Positions 39,142 through 46,528 of a stretch of 46,528 nucleotides of DNA are shown in pieces. The stretch lies in the NCBI GenBank assembly GCA_000514715.1, contig AZWL01000033.1, forward strand, positions 168-46,695. Reading direction: 5' to 3'. The translations under genes were made by a program, and so were the position numbers. This DNA comes from Streptomyces sp. CNH099. GTDB lineage: Bacteria > Actinomycetota > Actinomycetes > Streptomycetales > Streptomycetaceae. The notes below the pieces were generated by a model. It did not search any database, had not been told where the DNA came from, and worked only from the letters and a program-made list of their open reading frames with translations. How positions within the stretch are numbered: the stretch's first letter is position 1; each line of letters begins with the position of its first letter.

Positions 39142-39984
39142 TCAGCCGGAGACCCGCCCCGGGGCGGCCGGAGCGGCAGCGAGCGAGCCGAGGAGCGCGA
39201 GCGCCTCGGCGCTCGGCGACCCCGGTTCTGCGTGGTAGACGACCAGTTCCTGGCCCGGGGCCGCACGCACGTCGAACGTCTGCACCGTCAGCGTCAGCGG
39301 CCCCACGTCGCGGTGCTCGAAGCGCTTGCGCTCCAGCGCCTTGCCGCGGGCGTCGTGCCGCGCCCACAGCTCCGCGAACTCCGGACTCGACGCCAGCAGC
39401 CCGGCGAGCACCTGCGCCACCCGCGGATCGTCGGGTGCCGTGCCGCGGCCGAGGCGGAAGCCGGCCACGGCGCCCAGCGCCACGTCGTGCCAGTCGCGGT
39501 AGAAGGAGCGGGCGTCCGGGTCGGTGAACACGGCGTGCATGAGGTTGCGCGAGTGCGCCCAGCCGAGGAAGAGCGCGTCGGCGAGGGCGTTCGAGGCGAG
39601 GACGTCGTAGGCGCGGTTGTGGACGACCGCCGGGTTGTTCGGCCAGGCGTCCAGCAGCGACCTCAGGTTCGCGTCCACCCGCTCCGGTACGGCGCCCGTA
39701 CGGGCGCGCGGGCCGAGGCCGGCCAGCCGGAACAGGTGCAGGCGGCCGTCCTCGTCCAGCCGCAGGGCGGCGGCGAGCGCGTCGAGGACCTGCGCGGAGG
39801 GCGACCGTTCCCGGCCCTGCTCCAGCCGGATGTAGTAGTCGGCGCTGACCCCGGCGAGCAGCGCGACCTCCTCGCGCCGCAGCCCCGGCACCCGGCGGTG
39901 CCCGGTGACCGGCAGGCCCGCCGCGGCGGGGGCGACTGCGGCCCGCCGGGCCCGCAGGTAAGTGCCCAGCTCGCTAGGTGCCAT
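39142..39984 (-). CDS. XRE-family regulator with MmyB-like ligand-binding domain
   Basis: A 280-residue regulator. The XRE helix-turn-helix spans about 10-80 (LGTYLRARRAAV, LRREEVALLAGVSADYYIRLEQGRERSPSAQVLDALAAAL). The MmyB-like PAS-type domain covers 100-265 (RSLLDAWPNNPAVVHNRAYDVLASNALADALF, RNLMHAVFTDPDARSFYRDW, LELWARHD-like FAELWARHDAR, LTVQTFDVRAAPGQELVVYHAEPGS). Such regulators commonly sit divergent to an SDR and repress it, as here. ATG at 39984 has TAGCAT six bases upstream and no ribosome binding site, so a leaderless mRNA is predicted. A palindrome at 40053-40073 lies in the shared region. Confidence 0.93.
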   Translation of the reverse strand: MAPSELGTYLRARRAAVAPAAAGLPVTGHRRVPGLRREEVALLAGVSADYYIRLEQGRERSPSAQVLDALAAALRLDEDGRLHLFRLAGLGPRARTGAVPERVDANLRSLLDAWPNNPAVVHNRAYDVLASNALADALFLGWAHSRNLMHAVFTDPDARSFYRDWHDVALGAVAGFRLGRGTAPDDPRVAQVLAGLLASSPEFAELWARHDARGKALERKRFEHRDVGPLTLTVQTFDVRAAPGQELVVYHAEPGSPSAEALALLGSLAAAPAAPGRVSG

Positions 39985-39990
39985 ACCGCT

Positions 39991-39996
39991 ATGCTA
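39991..39996 (-). promoter_or_regulatory. Predicted -10 element of leaderless MmyB-type regulator mRNA
   Basis: Minus-strand TAGCAT lies 6 nt before the ATG at 39984. It has the same hexamer and spacing as the mutA start. No ribosome binding site fits between it and the ATG. Confidence 0.5.
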
Positions 39997-40052
39997 CGGG
40001 CCCGCCATCCCGGGCCGGCTCACAACGCCGGCACGGCCCGCCCGCACCCCTG

Positions 40053-40073
40053 CCTGGGTGCGCCACACCCAGG
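40053..40073. promoter_or_regulatory. Palindromic candidate operator between MmyB-type regulator and SDR
   Basis: CCTGGGTG-CGCCA-CACCCAGG is a perfect 8-bp-arm dyad with a 5-nt centre, 50 bp before the SDR ATG and 69 bp before the regulator ATG. This is the expected place for the regulator's own operator. Confidence 0.65.
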
Positions 40074-40122
40074 AGAACGCCGCCTCTCCCGCGGGCACGC
40101 CGGGCGGGCGATTCTCGAAGCC

Positions 40123-40908
40123 ATGACCACACAGCACACGGAACACACCCCCGCCCTCGACGTCACCGCGGTCGACCGCAAGACCGTCCTCGTCACCGGC
40201 GCCAGCAGCGGCATCGGTGAAGCCGTCGCCGCCCGGCTCGCCGTGGAGGGCCACCGGGTGGTGGCCGGCGCCCGCCGTATGGACCGCCTCCAAGCCCTGG
40301 CGGAGCGTACGGCCGGTGCCGCGGCCCGGGCCGGCGGCGTGCTGGAGCCCGTGCGGTTGGACGTGACGGACCGGGCGGACGTCGCCGGCTTCGTCACCGG
40401 CGCCTGTGAGCGGCACGGCCGCGTCGACGTCCTCGTCGCCAACGCGGGGGTGATGCCGCTGTCGCGGCTGGACTCCCTGCTGGTCGACGAGTGGGACCGC
40501 ATGATCGATGTGAACGTCCGCGGACTGCTGCACGGCATCGCCGCGGCCCTGCCGGTGTTCGGAGCCCAGGGCTCCGGCCACTTCGTGACCGTCGCCAGCG
40601 TCGGCGCCCACGAGGTCGTGCCCACCGGCGCCGTGTACTGCGCCACGAAGTACGCGGCCTGGGCGGTCACCGAGGGCCTGCGGCAGGAGTGCGACCCCTC
40701 GGTGCGGGTCACGACCGTCTCGCCCGGCGTCGTCGCCTCCGAACTCGCCGGTACGATCACCGACCCCGGCGCCGCCGAGGCCATGCGCACCTACCGCGCC
40801 CATGCGATCGACCCCGACGCCATCGCCGCCGCTGTCTCCTACGCTCTGTCGCAGCCGCCGGAGGTGGACGTCAACGAGATCGTCGTACGCCCGTCCCGCC
40901 AGCGCTGA
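40123..40908 (+). CDS. Classical SDR oxidoreductase
   Basis: A 261-residue short-chain dehydrogenase/reductase. The cofactor motif TGASSGIG is at residues 25-32, VVAGARR follows (Arg after the second strand favours NADPH), NAG is in LVANAGVMPL, the catalytic Ser is in VASVGAHEV and the dyad is YCATK. The C-terminal SPGVVASELAGTITDP region is complete. All catalytic residues are present, unlike the SDR-fold gene at 37188. The ATG is at 40123. A palindrome 50 bp upstream and the divergent MmyB-type gene indicate local repression. The substrate is unknown; many such pairs respond to reactive carbonyls or quinones. Confidence 0.93.
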   Translation: MTTQHTEHTPALDVTAVDRKTVLVTGASSGIGEAVAARLAVEGHRVVAGARRMDRLQALAERTAGAAARAGGVLEPVRLDVTDRADVAGFVTGACERHGRVDVLVANAGVMPLSRLDSLLVDEWDRMIDVNVRGLLHGIAAALPVFGAQGSGHFVTVASVGAHEVVPTGAVYCATKYAAWAVTEGLRQECDPSVRVTTVSPGVVASELAGTITDPGAAEAMRTYRAHAIDPDAIAAAVSYALSQPPEVDVNEIVVRPSRQR

Positions 40909-40953
40909 CGCTTCCCAGCGGCCCCGGGCAGGCGTTCCGCGGGCGGAGAAGGG

Positions 40954-40959
40954 TAGTTT
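40954..40959 (+). promoter_or_regulatory. Predicted -10 element of leaderless YqeY-family mRNA
   Basis: TAGTTT lies 7 nt upstream of the ATG at 40967 with only GGGGCGC between, the usual spacing for a transcript starting at the start codon. Confidence 0.45.
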
Positions 40960-40966
40960 GGGGCGC

Positions 40967-41380
40967 ATGGCAACGGCTGCGGCGGGCCCGCCCACGGACC
41001 CGGGGACTTCGAAGGACGACGCGCAGGCACTGCGGTCCCGGATGCGCGCGGACCTGCGCTCGGCGATGAAGGCGCGCCGGAAGGAGGCCGTGTCCGTGCT
41101 GCGTACCACCCTCGCCGCCTTCGACAACGCCGAAGGCGTCGCCCCCGCCGACGCCCCCGCGACGCCGACGAGCGAGCACGTCGCCGGCGCCCACGCCGGC
41201 GTCGGGGCGGCCGAAGCGGCCCGGCGGGTGCTGACCGCCGACGACCTCCGCGCCGTGGTGCGGGCGCAGATCGAGGAGCGCCGCGCCGAGGCCGACGGCT
41301 ACGAGGCACACGGGCGCGGCGACGCCGCGGACCGGTTGCGCCGCGAGGCGGACGTGCTCGGCACCTACCTGACGCGCTAG
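40967..41380 (+). CDS. GatB/YqeY domain protein
   Basis: A 137-residue protein of the YqeY family, related to the tail domain of the GatB amidotransferase subunit. The family core is visible: LRSRMRADLRSAMKARRKEAVSVLRTTLAAFDNAE, LTADDLRAVVRAQIEERRAEADGYEAHGRGDAADRLRREADVLGTYL. The role is unclear; tRNA binding has been proposed for the domain. An Ala/Thr/His-rich insert (PADAPATPTSEHVAGAHAG) divides the two helical parts. The start is ATG at 40967, probably leaderless. A Nudix gene follows after 13 bp, so the two may be co-transcribed. Confidence 0.9.
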   Translation: MATAAAGPPTDPGTSKDDAQALRSRMRADLRSAMKARRKEAVSVLRTTLAAFDNAEGVAPADAPATPTSEHVAGAHAGVGAAEAARRVLTADDLRAVVRAQIEERRAEADGYEAHGRGDAADRLRREADVLGTYLTR

Positions 41381-41393
41381 GAACCGCGCCGGC

Positions 41394-41861
41394 ATGGGAC
41401 GGACCGAGTACTGGTACGACGACCGGGCACCCCGCCCCAACTCGCTGATCCCCGCGTGCAACATGCTGGTCGCCCGCGACGACGGCGCCATCCTCCTCCA
41501 ACGCCGCCGGGACACCGGCCAGTGGGCGCTGCCCGGCGGCGCGATGGACATCGGTGAGTCACCCGCCGAGTGCGCGGTGCGCGAGTGCGCGGAGGAGACC
41601 GGGATCGTCGCCGAGCCGGTCGGGCTGCTGGGGGTGTACTCGCCGCCGCGCCACGTGGTCGCGTACAGCGACGGCGAGATCAGGCAGGCGTACGAGGTCA
41701 CCGTCCTCGGCCGCCCGGTCGGCGGCCGCCCCGCAATCAACGCCGAGGCCGACGGCGTCCGGTGGGTCATGCCGGACGACCTGGGGGAGTTCGACGTCCA
41801 CCCGTCGATGCGCCGCCAGATCGACCACTACCTGACGGGCGCCCACCCGCACGTCGACTGA
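41394..41861 (+). CDS. Nudix hydrolase
   Basis: A 155-residue hydrolase of nucleoside-diphosphate-linked compounds. The Nudix box is intact at residues 49-71: G-A-M-D-I-G-E, then REC-AEETGI, which fits Gx5Ex7REUxEExGU. Upstream strands NMLVARDDGAILLQRRRDTGQWALPGG and downstream YEVTVLGRPVGG and VRWVMPDDLGEFDVHPSMRRQIDHYL complete the fold. Tail residues resemble the dNTP/NDP-sugar subgroup but the substrate cannot be named. It starts 13 bp after the YqeY gene with no strong ribosome binding site. Confidence 0.93.
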   Translation: MGRTEYWYDDRAPRPNSLIPACNMLVARDDGAILLQRRRDTGQWALPGGAMDIGESPAECAVRECAEETGIVAEPVGLLGVYSPPRHVVAYSDGEIRQAYEVTVLGRPVGGRPAINAEADGVRWVMPDDLGEFDVHPSMRRQIDHYLTGAHPHVD

Positions 41862-41971
41862 ACCGGCCCCCGGCACCCAACCGGCCCCGCCCGCGGGCGG
41901 GTTCGCGGCGCGATGTCAGACCCCCTCGGCACACTGGGGGCGTAGGACAGGTCCGACGAACGGAGGCGACG

Positions 41972-42217
41972 ATGGCGGGCAACACCGCCGAGATCACCGC
42001 GGCGCAGGCGTACCGCCGCCTCGTGCGCAGCGCCCAGGCCGCACTCGCGGAGCCCGGCAGCCCCGCGCTGGCCGCAGCAGTGCTGGCCGGCCCGCTGGCC
42101 GACGCCGACAGGGCCCTGGCGGCCGCAGGGCTGGCCGGCAACGAACCACGCTTCTTCGCCGCGGTCCGCGTCGCCACAAAGCTCCCCCCCACCCCGACCG
42201 ACCCCACCCCCACGTAG
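41972..42217 (+). CDS. Small hypothetical alanine-rich protein
   Basis: An 81-residue protein, MAGNTAEITAAQAYRRLVRSAQ onwards, mostly predicted helical with Ala/Leu-rich repeats and a Pro/Thr tail (KLPPTPTDPTPT). ATG at 41972 has CGGAGG with 6-nt spacing, which is the main evidence that it is translated. There is no known domain, signal peptide or membrane segment. It lies 110 bp after the Nudix gene. From its stop to 42423 there is about 200 bp with nothing recognisable, and the composition becomes less GC-rich from there rightwards. Confidence 0.55.
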   Translation: MAGNTAEITAAQAYRRLVRSAQAALAEPGSPALAAAVLAGPLADADRALAAAGLAGNEPRFFAAVRVATKLPPTPTDPTPT

Positions 42218-42423
42218 CACACGCGGCACCTCTGTCTCGGTTCGTCGGCCGTGGCCGGGTGGGAAGGGGAGGTGAGGTTGTCGTCCTTCAGCGGTAGGTC
42301 CCGCATGCTCAGCGAGTCGGCGGTATCGGCTTGCTGCAGGGGTGGGTGACACCTGACCTGGCTTGTACGGGGCCATGGGCTGTCGCAGGCTTCACAGGCA
42401 CGTGGCGTCGGGCCGCGGACGGC

Positions 42424-43935
42424 TCAGGGGAGCGGCGCAGCCCCGTCCCGCTGCACGGCCGCATACGGTGTGGCGGTTCTGGCGTGGCCGAGTGCGGCCA
42501 CGACGGCTTCGATGTCGTCGGGGCCGGTGCGGTGGCTGGTGAGGCACAGCCGGATTGCGGGACGGCCGTTGAGTCGTGTGCGGCTGACCCAGGCCCGGCC
42601 GCTGCGTACGTCGTGTGCGGCCACCGCTGCGTGCCATTCGGCGCTGTGCTGCGGGCCGCCGGCCTCGGCCTGGGGATCGGCGACGCATACCACCGGCAGC
42701 GGTGTGTCGTTCACCCGCTGCCAGCCGTCCTCGGTCAGCCGCCGGGCCAGTAGGGTTCCCAGCTGCGTGTCGCGTTCCACTTGCCGTGCGAAGGCGTCCC
42801 GGCCGGCCGCCGCCAGGGCCAGGAACACTTTCAGTCCGGTGAACCGGCGGGACCACTGCACGCTGGTGCTGTACGGATCGGGGGTCGTGTCGCTGTCCGG
42901 GGGCATGTAGGAGGTGCTGACCCGGAAGCTGTCGGCCAGGGCGTCGGGGTGCCGGGTGAGGAAGACCCCGGCGCCCATGGGGGCGGACAGCCACTTGTGC
43001 GCGTCGACGGTGACGCTGTCGGCGTGTTCCACGCCGTCGAGCAGCGGACGCAGCCGGTCCGAGAGCGCCACCGCACCGGCCCATGCCGCGTCGACGTGGA
43101 AGTGCAGGCCCCAGGCGGCCGCGAGCCGTGCCAGTTCCGGCAGCGGGTCCACGGCGCCGCCGGCGGTGGTGCCCGCGGTGCCGGCGAGCAGGAACGGTAC
43201 CCGGCCGGCGGCGACGTCGTCGTCGTGCAGTCCGCGCAGCCGTACAAGGTCCAGCCGGCCCGCGGAGTCGACCGGGACGAGCCGGACGGCGCGCCGGCCG
43301 AGCCCCGTCGTGTGCGCGATCTTCAGCCAGGCCAGGTGGCTCTCGGCCGAGGCGTAGAGCACCGGCGGGCCTGGGAGCGCGGCGAGTCCGTCGTCCGGGT
43401 AGGCGGGGAAGCGGCGGGTCAGGGCGACGACGACGGCGGTGAGGTTCGCCTCGGCGCCGCCGGTGGTGAAGCTGCCGTCGGCGGCGGGCGGCAGGCCCAG
43501 GCGGGCGGCGAGGAAGCGCAGCACGTGCCGTTCGATCTCGACCGCGGCCGGGGCGTGTTCGTACGCGGCGAGCTGCGGGTTGACGCCCGCCGCGAGCAGT
43601 TCCCCGGCGACGCCCCACCACGTGGGTGTGGGGACGAACAAGCCGAGGTAGCGGGGGTGCGTGGTGTGCACGCCCCAGCGCCGCAGCGCCGCGGTCACCT
43701 CCTGAAGCAGCTCGCCCGCCGGGCGCGGTCCGGCGAAGTCGTGGGCGGCCAGCCAGTCGCGGATCCGGCCGGTGCCCGGTTCGGCGGGTGCTACCGGGCC
43801 GTCGGCGACCGTCTTCGCGTGCTCGACGACGAGCCTGACAGCCTCGGTGATCAGCCCGGCCCCCGCCTCGGCGCCCACGTCCAGCGGACCGGGCCCGGCG
43901 AGGCCGGCAGGCGGGCCCACGGCGCTTTCCTCCAT
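42424..43935 (-). CDS. PLP-dependent group II amino-acid decarboxylase
   Basis: A 503-residue fold-type I PLP enzyme of the aromatic/diaminobutyrate/glutamate decarboxylase group. Marks are TTHPRYLGLFVPTPTWWGVAGELLAAGVNPQLAAYEHAPAA, FTTGGAEANLTAVVVAL (the cofactor phosphate loop), LAGTAGTTAGGAVDPL, FHVDAAWAG (Asp contacting the pyridine N) and VTVDAHKWLSAPMGAG with the Schiff-base Lys near residue 314. The C-terminal domain has WVSRTRLNGRPAIRLCLTSHRT. The product could be a diamine, aromatic amine or alkylamine; sequence alone does not decide. ATG at 43935 has GTGGGGG upstream. A long open frame continues beyond it but is not homologous. No partner genes are adjacent, only remnants. Confidence 0.9.
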   Translation of the reverse strand: MEESAVGPPAGLAGPGPLDVGAEAGAGLITEAVRLVVEHAKTVADGPVAPAEPGTGRIRDWLAAHDFAGPRPAGELLQEVTAALRRWGVHTTHPRYLGLFVPTPTWWGVAGELLAAGVNPQLAAYEHAPAAVEIERHVLRFLAARLGLPPAADGSFTTGGAEANLTAVVVALTRRFPAYPDDGLAALPGPPVLYASAESHLAWLKIAHTTGLGRRAVRLVPVDSAGRLDLVRLRGLHDDDVAAGRVPFLLAGTAGTTAGGAVDPLPELARLAAAWGLHFHVDAAWAGAVALSDRLRPLLDGVEHADSVTVDAHKWLSAPMGAGVFLTRHPDALADSFRVSTSYMPPDSDTTPDPYSTSVQWSRRFTGLKVFLALAAAGRDAFARQVERDTQLGTLLARRLTEDGWQRVNDTPLPVVCVADPQAEAGGPQHSAEWHAAVAAHDVRSGRAWVSRTRLNGRPAIRLCLTSHRTGPDDIEAVVAALGHARTATPYAAVQRDGAAPLP

Positions 43936-44059
43936 GCCCCCACTCTGGACCGCAATCCCGCGCACCCTCCAGGGCCAGATCCGGCGCAGTCGACCGGGCC
44001 AAACGACGTGCCCGCCGGCCGCTGCACACAGGGGGCGGCAAGTGCGCCCACGCGGTTGC

Positions 44060-44330
44060 GAGGAGCTGCTTGCGCAGCAGGGCGGTGCCGGATTCGGCCA
44101 GCCGGTCCGCGAACGTACGCAGCCCGGGGTGGATGACGCGCAGCGCTTCGATGTCCGCGCGCCAGCGCAGACCGGCTGCCCAGTGCTGGCGGACCTGGGC
44201 GATCTCGGGGCCGACTGCGGCCGCCTCGGCGTGGGTGAGCTGCTCGCAGCGCACCGCGACACCGGTGGCCTTGCTGATCGCGGCGGCCGCCTCGGCCGGG
44301 GTGGGGGCATCCCCGGCCAGCTCCAGCGGG
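44060..44330 (-). pseudogene. C-terminal fragment of an NmrA-like NAD(P)-binding protein
   Basis: About 90 codons read ELAGDAPTPAEAAAAISKATG, VAVRCEQLTHAEAAAVGPEIAQVRQHW and RADIEALRVIHPGLRTFADRLAE. These match the C-terminal end of NmrA-family atypical SDR proteins. The Rossmann half is missing, no start codon or ribosome binding site is near, and the frame runs on without a stop. I read it as a 5'-deleted remnant. Confidence 0.65.
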
Positions 44331-44852
44331 GGTGGGTTGTGTGTCTTTGGCTGGGGGCGGCTGGTCGGGCCGCGGTGGTCTGGCGGGGTGTTCTCTTGTT
44401 GTTGGTGCTCGTGGTGAGTATGCCGTGCGGTGGCCGTGCTGGTGTTGAACGGTGCCGCCGTGCGTACCTCGATGCTCTCCTTGTCGTCCGCGCTGTGCGG
44501 ATGGCCGGTTTCGGTGGTGCGGTGGCCGGAGCGTGGAGGGGTCGGGCCGGCCCGGACGGGATCACGGTCTTCTGTTCCGTTGGTCTCGTCGGCATTGAGG
44601 TCGCCGTCGCCGGCCGGGCTGTGGGGGAGTGTTCCGCGGCAACGGTGCACCGTCGGCAGGCGTCCGGTCCTCGTCCAGTTGGATGTTGCGGCGTGTGCGG
44701 CCGGCCCGGGTGGCGTCTGTCGGGCGGCTTCCGGGCCGGCCGCGGGGTGCGGCGCCGCCGTCCCCGTCGCGGCCGGGGGCCGGGCGGGGTGCGCGGGTGG
44801 GTGCCGGTGTGGTGTGGGGGCCGCCCGTGCGGGGGGTGGTGCGGGCCGGGGG
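44331..44852. other. 522-bp stretch without a recognisable gene
   Basis: Open frames exist on both strands but none carries a recognisable domain. The composition is richer in T and G-T runs than the rest of the window (for example around 44380-44420). It lies between the NmrA remnant and the Dabb gene and is probably decayed or non-coding DNA. Confidence 0.5.
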
Positions 44853-45269
44853 TCAGTCGGCGTGTGGGCCGGGGGCAGCGCTGCCGACGTATTCGTGCAG
44901 GTCGGAGACGAGTTGGGTGAGGTCGGGGAGGCTGTCGTAGCGTCGTTGGTGCATTGCTGCGATCTTCTCGCCGGTGTCGGGGGCCGGGTCGTCGGTGATG
45001 TCGAACGACGCGAACGTGTCGACCAGCGGCAGCCCGGTCCGGTCGGTGTGGAGGTGGGCGGGGTGGATGAGGTATTCCCAGTAGCCGTCCAGGTCTTCGA
45101 TTGCGAAGGTGGCTCCCCACTCGTATGCGCCGCCGTAGTCGCGGCCGACGACGAAGGACGTCACGGAGGGGATGACGCGGCCTTGGTTGCGCAGGTTTTC
45201 GAGGGCCTCTTCGCGCTGCTGCGGTGTGACGCCGGGCTTGAACGTGAAGCGGATGCCGTGGTGGATCAT
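44853..45269 (-). CDS. Dabb-domain (stress-responsive alpha/beta-barrel) protein
   Basis: A 138-residue ferredoxin-like alpha/beta-barrel protein. The pattern MIHHGIRFTFKPGVTPQQREEALENLRNQGRVIPSVTSFVVGRDYGG, with WGATFAIEDLDGYWEYLIHPAHLHTDR and VDTFASFDITDD, is the standard Dabb domain with its HPxH-type motif. These proteins dimerise; some are cyclases or small-ligand enzymes, most are unassigned. ATG at 45269 overlaps the stop of the broken MFS gene by one base (TGATG) and has GAAAGGA upstream, so it was once translationally coupled to that transporter. The gene itself looks intact. Confidence 0.87.
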   Translation of the reverse strand: MIHHGIRFTFKPGVTPQQREEALENLRNQGRVIPSVTSFVVGRDYGGAYEWGATFAIEDLDGYWEYLIHPAHLHTDRTGLPLVDTFASFDITDDPAPDTGEKIAAMHQRRYDSLPDLTQLVSDLHEYVGSAAPGPHAD

Positions 45270-46170
45270 CAGGTTGTCCTTTCGGTGGGGTGGGTGGGGG
45301 AGGGGGTGTTGCGGTCGGGGCCCGTGCGGGTCGGGAGTGCGGTGATGGCGGTGAGTGCGGCCGCTGCCGCCAGTGCGGTCCCGGTCCAGGTGAACGCGGC
45401 GGCGATGCCGGTGTTCTGGATCAGGGGCTGGACGGCCAGCGGGGAGAGGAACTGTCCGAGGAGGATCCCCGTGACCAGGCCGCTGAGGACCCGGCCGCTG
45501 AGGACCCGGCCGCGCCGGTGGGGGTGGGCGGTCTCGCTGAGCCGCAGGTTGAGGTTGGGTACGACGAGTCCGATGCCGAGGCCGCCTACGAGCAGTCCGG
45601 CCGCGACCTGCGCAACGCCGGCTGCGGTGCCCACCAGCAGCCAGCCGGTGCCCGGCAGTCCGATGCCGGCCGTGGTGATCATGGTGGGTGTCAGGCGCCG
45701 GTGCAGGGCCGGGAAGGCCGGCGCGCCGGCGGCGCTGGACAGTGTGCTTGCGGCGGTCACCGCGCCGGTGGCGGCGGGTCCGCTGCCGTGTTGCGGCGAG
45801 CGCCAGGGTGTACACGCCGAGGATGCTGCCGGTCCTCATCCTGCCGGGCCGATGCGGTGAACGGCCGGGCGCCTCGGCGGGCTCGGTGCGTGGCTCGTGG
45901 CGCAGGGCGCGGATCGCCAGGACGGCGGCGGCGGCCGAGGCGGTGTAGATCCACAGCGGTGCGCGCCAGCTGATCGTGGCCAGCAGCCCGGCGAGCGGCA
46001 GGAAGACGACGCCGCCCAGGCTGGCGAAGACCTGCTGCAGCCCGGGGAAGGAGGCACGCCGCGGCCCGTCGGACCAGTCGGTGATCGTGGCGCTGGCCGC
46101 CGTCATGATCCCGCCGACCGCGACGCCGGGCAGGGCCCGGGTGGCCAGCAGGACGTGCGATGTGCCGGGT
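45269..46170 (-). pseudogene. MFS transporter gene, 5'-truncated and frameshifted
   Basis: Two halves of one transporter are read in different frames. From about 46170 to 45785: HVLLATRALPGVAVGGIMTAAS, FPGLQQVFASLGGVVFLPLAGLLA, then GSILGVYTLALAA. From about 45785 to 45269: GPAATGAVTAASTLSSAAGAP, GLGIGLVVPNLNLRLSETAHPHRRGRV to the stop. At the joint near 45785 roughly 25 residues expected in a TM helix are missing, so an out-of-frame deletion is likely. The first three or so TM helices are absent, and IS3-family DNA begins beyond about 46170. A perfect 15-bp tandem repeat at 45480-45509 doubles RVLSG. Confidence 0.8.
45480..45509. repeat. Perfect 15-bp tandem duplication
   Basis: CCGCTGAGGACCCGG occurs twice head to tail inside the broken MFS gene, adding five residues in frame (GRVLSGRVLSG). 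Confidence 0.9.
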
Positions 46171-46267
46171 TGGTGTCAGTGGGCCAGTGTCAGTGACGGC
46201 GCGTCAGGTGGGGGTGTTTTCGACTGCTGGTGAGCTTCCCCCCGTGGCACGGACACCTGAGGTGAGG

Positions 46268-46528
46268 TCACTCGGCGGTGTCTGAGGGCTGGTTGAGCCC
46301 TTCGAACGTGATGGGGCTGTGCATTCCGATACTGGAATGACGTCTGTATGGATTATACCAGCATTCGATCCACTCGAAGACCGCGCTGGCGAGTTCTTCC
46401 CGTGTTTTCCAGGTTCTTGTATCAAGTAGCTCCAGCTGCATGGTGCCCCAGAAGGACTCCATCATCGAGTTGTCGTAGCAGTCTCCGACCGTACCCATCG
46501 AACCGAGCAGTCCCGCATCCCGCAGCCG
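46268..46528 (-). mobile_element. IS3-family transposase (OrfB), C-terminal part, running off the window
   Basis: The last 86 codons of an IS3-family integrase-type transposase: RLRDAGLLGSMGTVGDCYDN, then MMESFWGTMQLELLDTRTWK, FEWIECWYNPYRRHSSIGMHSPITFE. The Glu in MMESF is the third residue of the DDE site. The 5' part lies to the right of the window. Base composition is lower in GC than the chromosomal genes (for example around 46340-46365). The element's terminal repeat should lie within about 46170-46267, and its insertion probably removed the 5' end of the neighbouring MFS gene. Confidence 0.88.

Noticed and set aside
42218..42423. A small gene on either strand between the 81-residue protein and the decarboxylase
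   Set aside because: The short minus-strand frame starting MRDLPLKDDNLTSP runs into the antisense of the upstream gene and shows no domain.
44430..45860. A 476-codon plus-strand open frame across the Dabb gene and MFS remnant
   Set aside because: No domain, and it runs antisense to two recognisable families.
1..46528. CRISPR arrays, tRNA, rRNA, attachment sites or replication origins
   Set aside because: No regularly spaced repeats, tRNA-like cloverleaf sequence or rRNA core motifs were noticed. A covariance-model scan would be decisive.

Overview
This window is high-GC actinobacterial chromosome, most likely from Streptomyces or a close relative. The evidence is the very high GC with strongly biased third codon positions, a mycothiol-dependent isomerase, a SARP-type regulator, Tat-exported enzymes, an IdeR/DmdR-type iron box, MmyB-type XRE and GlxA regulators, and many short ATGA/GTGA gene overlaps. 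It looks like an accessory, catabolic and regulatory stretch of chromosome, not one biosynthetic gene cluster.

Layout. (1) 1-1901: 3' part of dnaE. (2) 1.9-7.1 kb: an SDR/MerR divergent pair, a short SARP-family ATPase regulator divergent from a 14-TM DHA2 pump, and a VOC protein. (3) 7.1-9.1 kb: an iron-siderophore lipoprotein and siderophore-interacting protein operon with an iron box abutting the start codon. (4) 9.1-12.0 kb: an Fsr-like MFS pump divergent from an AraC regulator, then an AadA-like nucleotidyltransferase. (5) 12.1-17.2 kb: a Tat-exported GH78 alpha-L-rhamnosidase with similar LacI-like operators at both ends, then another DHA2 pump. (6) 17.2-22.2 kb: the mutA-mutB-meaB methylmalonyl-CoA mutase operon. 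(7) 22.3-23.9 kb: an SRPBCC protein and two decayed transposase genes. (8) 23.9-32.4 kb: a complete gentisate catabolic module. A flavoprotein hydroxylase and an IclR regulator face a seven-gene operon that encodes a NitT/TauT-type ABC importer, gentisate 1,2-dioxygenase, fumarylpyruvate hydrolase and mycothiol-dependent maleylpyruvate isomerase. Together these would import an aromatic acid and convert it to fumarate and pyruvate. (9) 32.4-36.1 kb: a TrkA-C remnant, a small PH-like protein, and an overlapping trio of GlxA regulator, Tat-exported DJ-1/PfpI protein and alpha/alpha-barrel protein. (10) 36.1-42.2 kb: a LysR regulator, an SDR lacking its catalytic dyad, a tandem GNAT behind a two-fold symmetric regulatory region, an MmyB-type regulator/SDR pair, YqeY, Nudix and a small protein. 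(11) 42.4-46.5 kb: a more AT-rich region with a PLP decarboxylase, an NmrA remnant, a Dabb protein, a broken MFS gene and the end of an IS3-family element at the right edge.

The strongest leads are the importer-coupled gentisate island next to decayed transposases; the 107-bp two-fold symmetric operator region at 37995-38101; the GlxA/Tat-DJ-1/alpha-alpha-barrel trio; the paired operators around the rhamnosidase gene; and a recurring leaderless-promoter arrangement. No CRISPR array, tRNA or rRNA was seen. All family assignments come from reading the sequence, with no database search.
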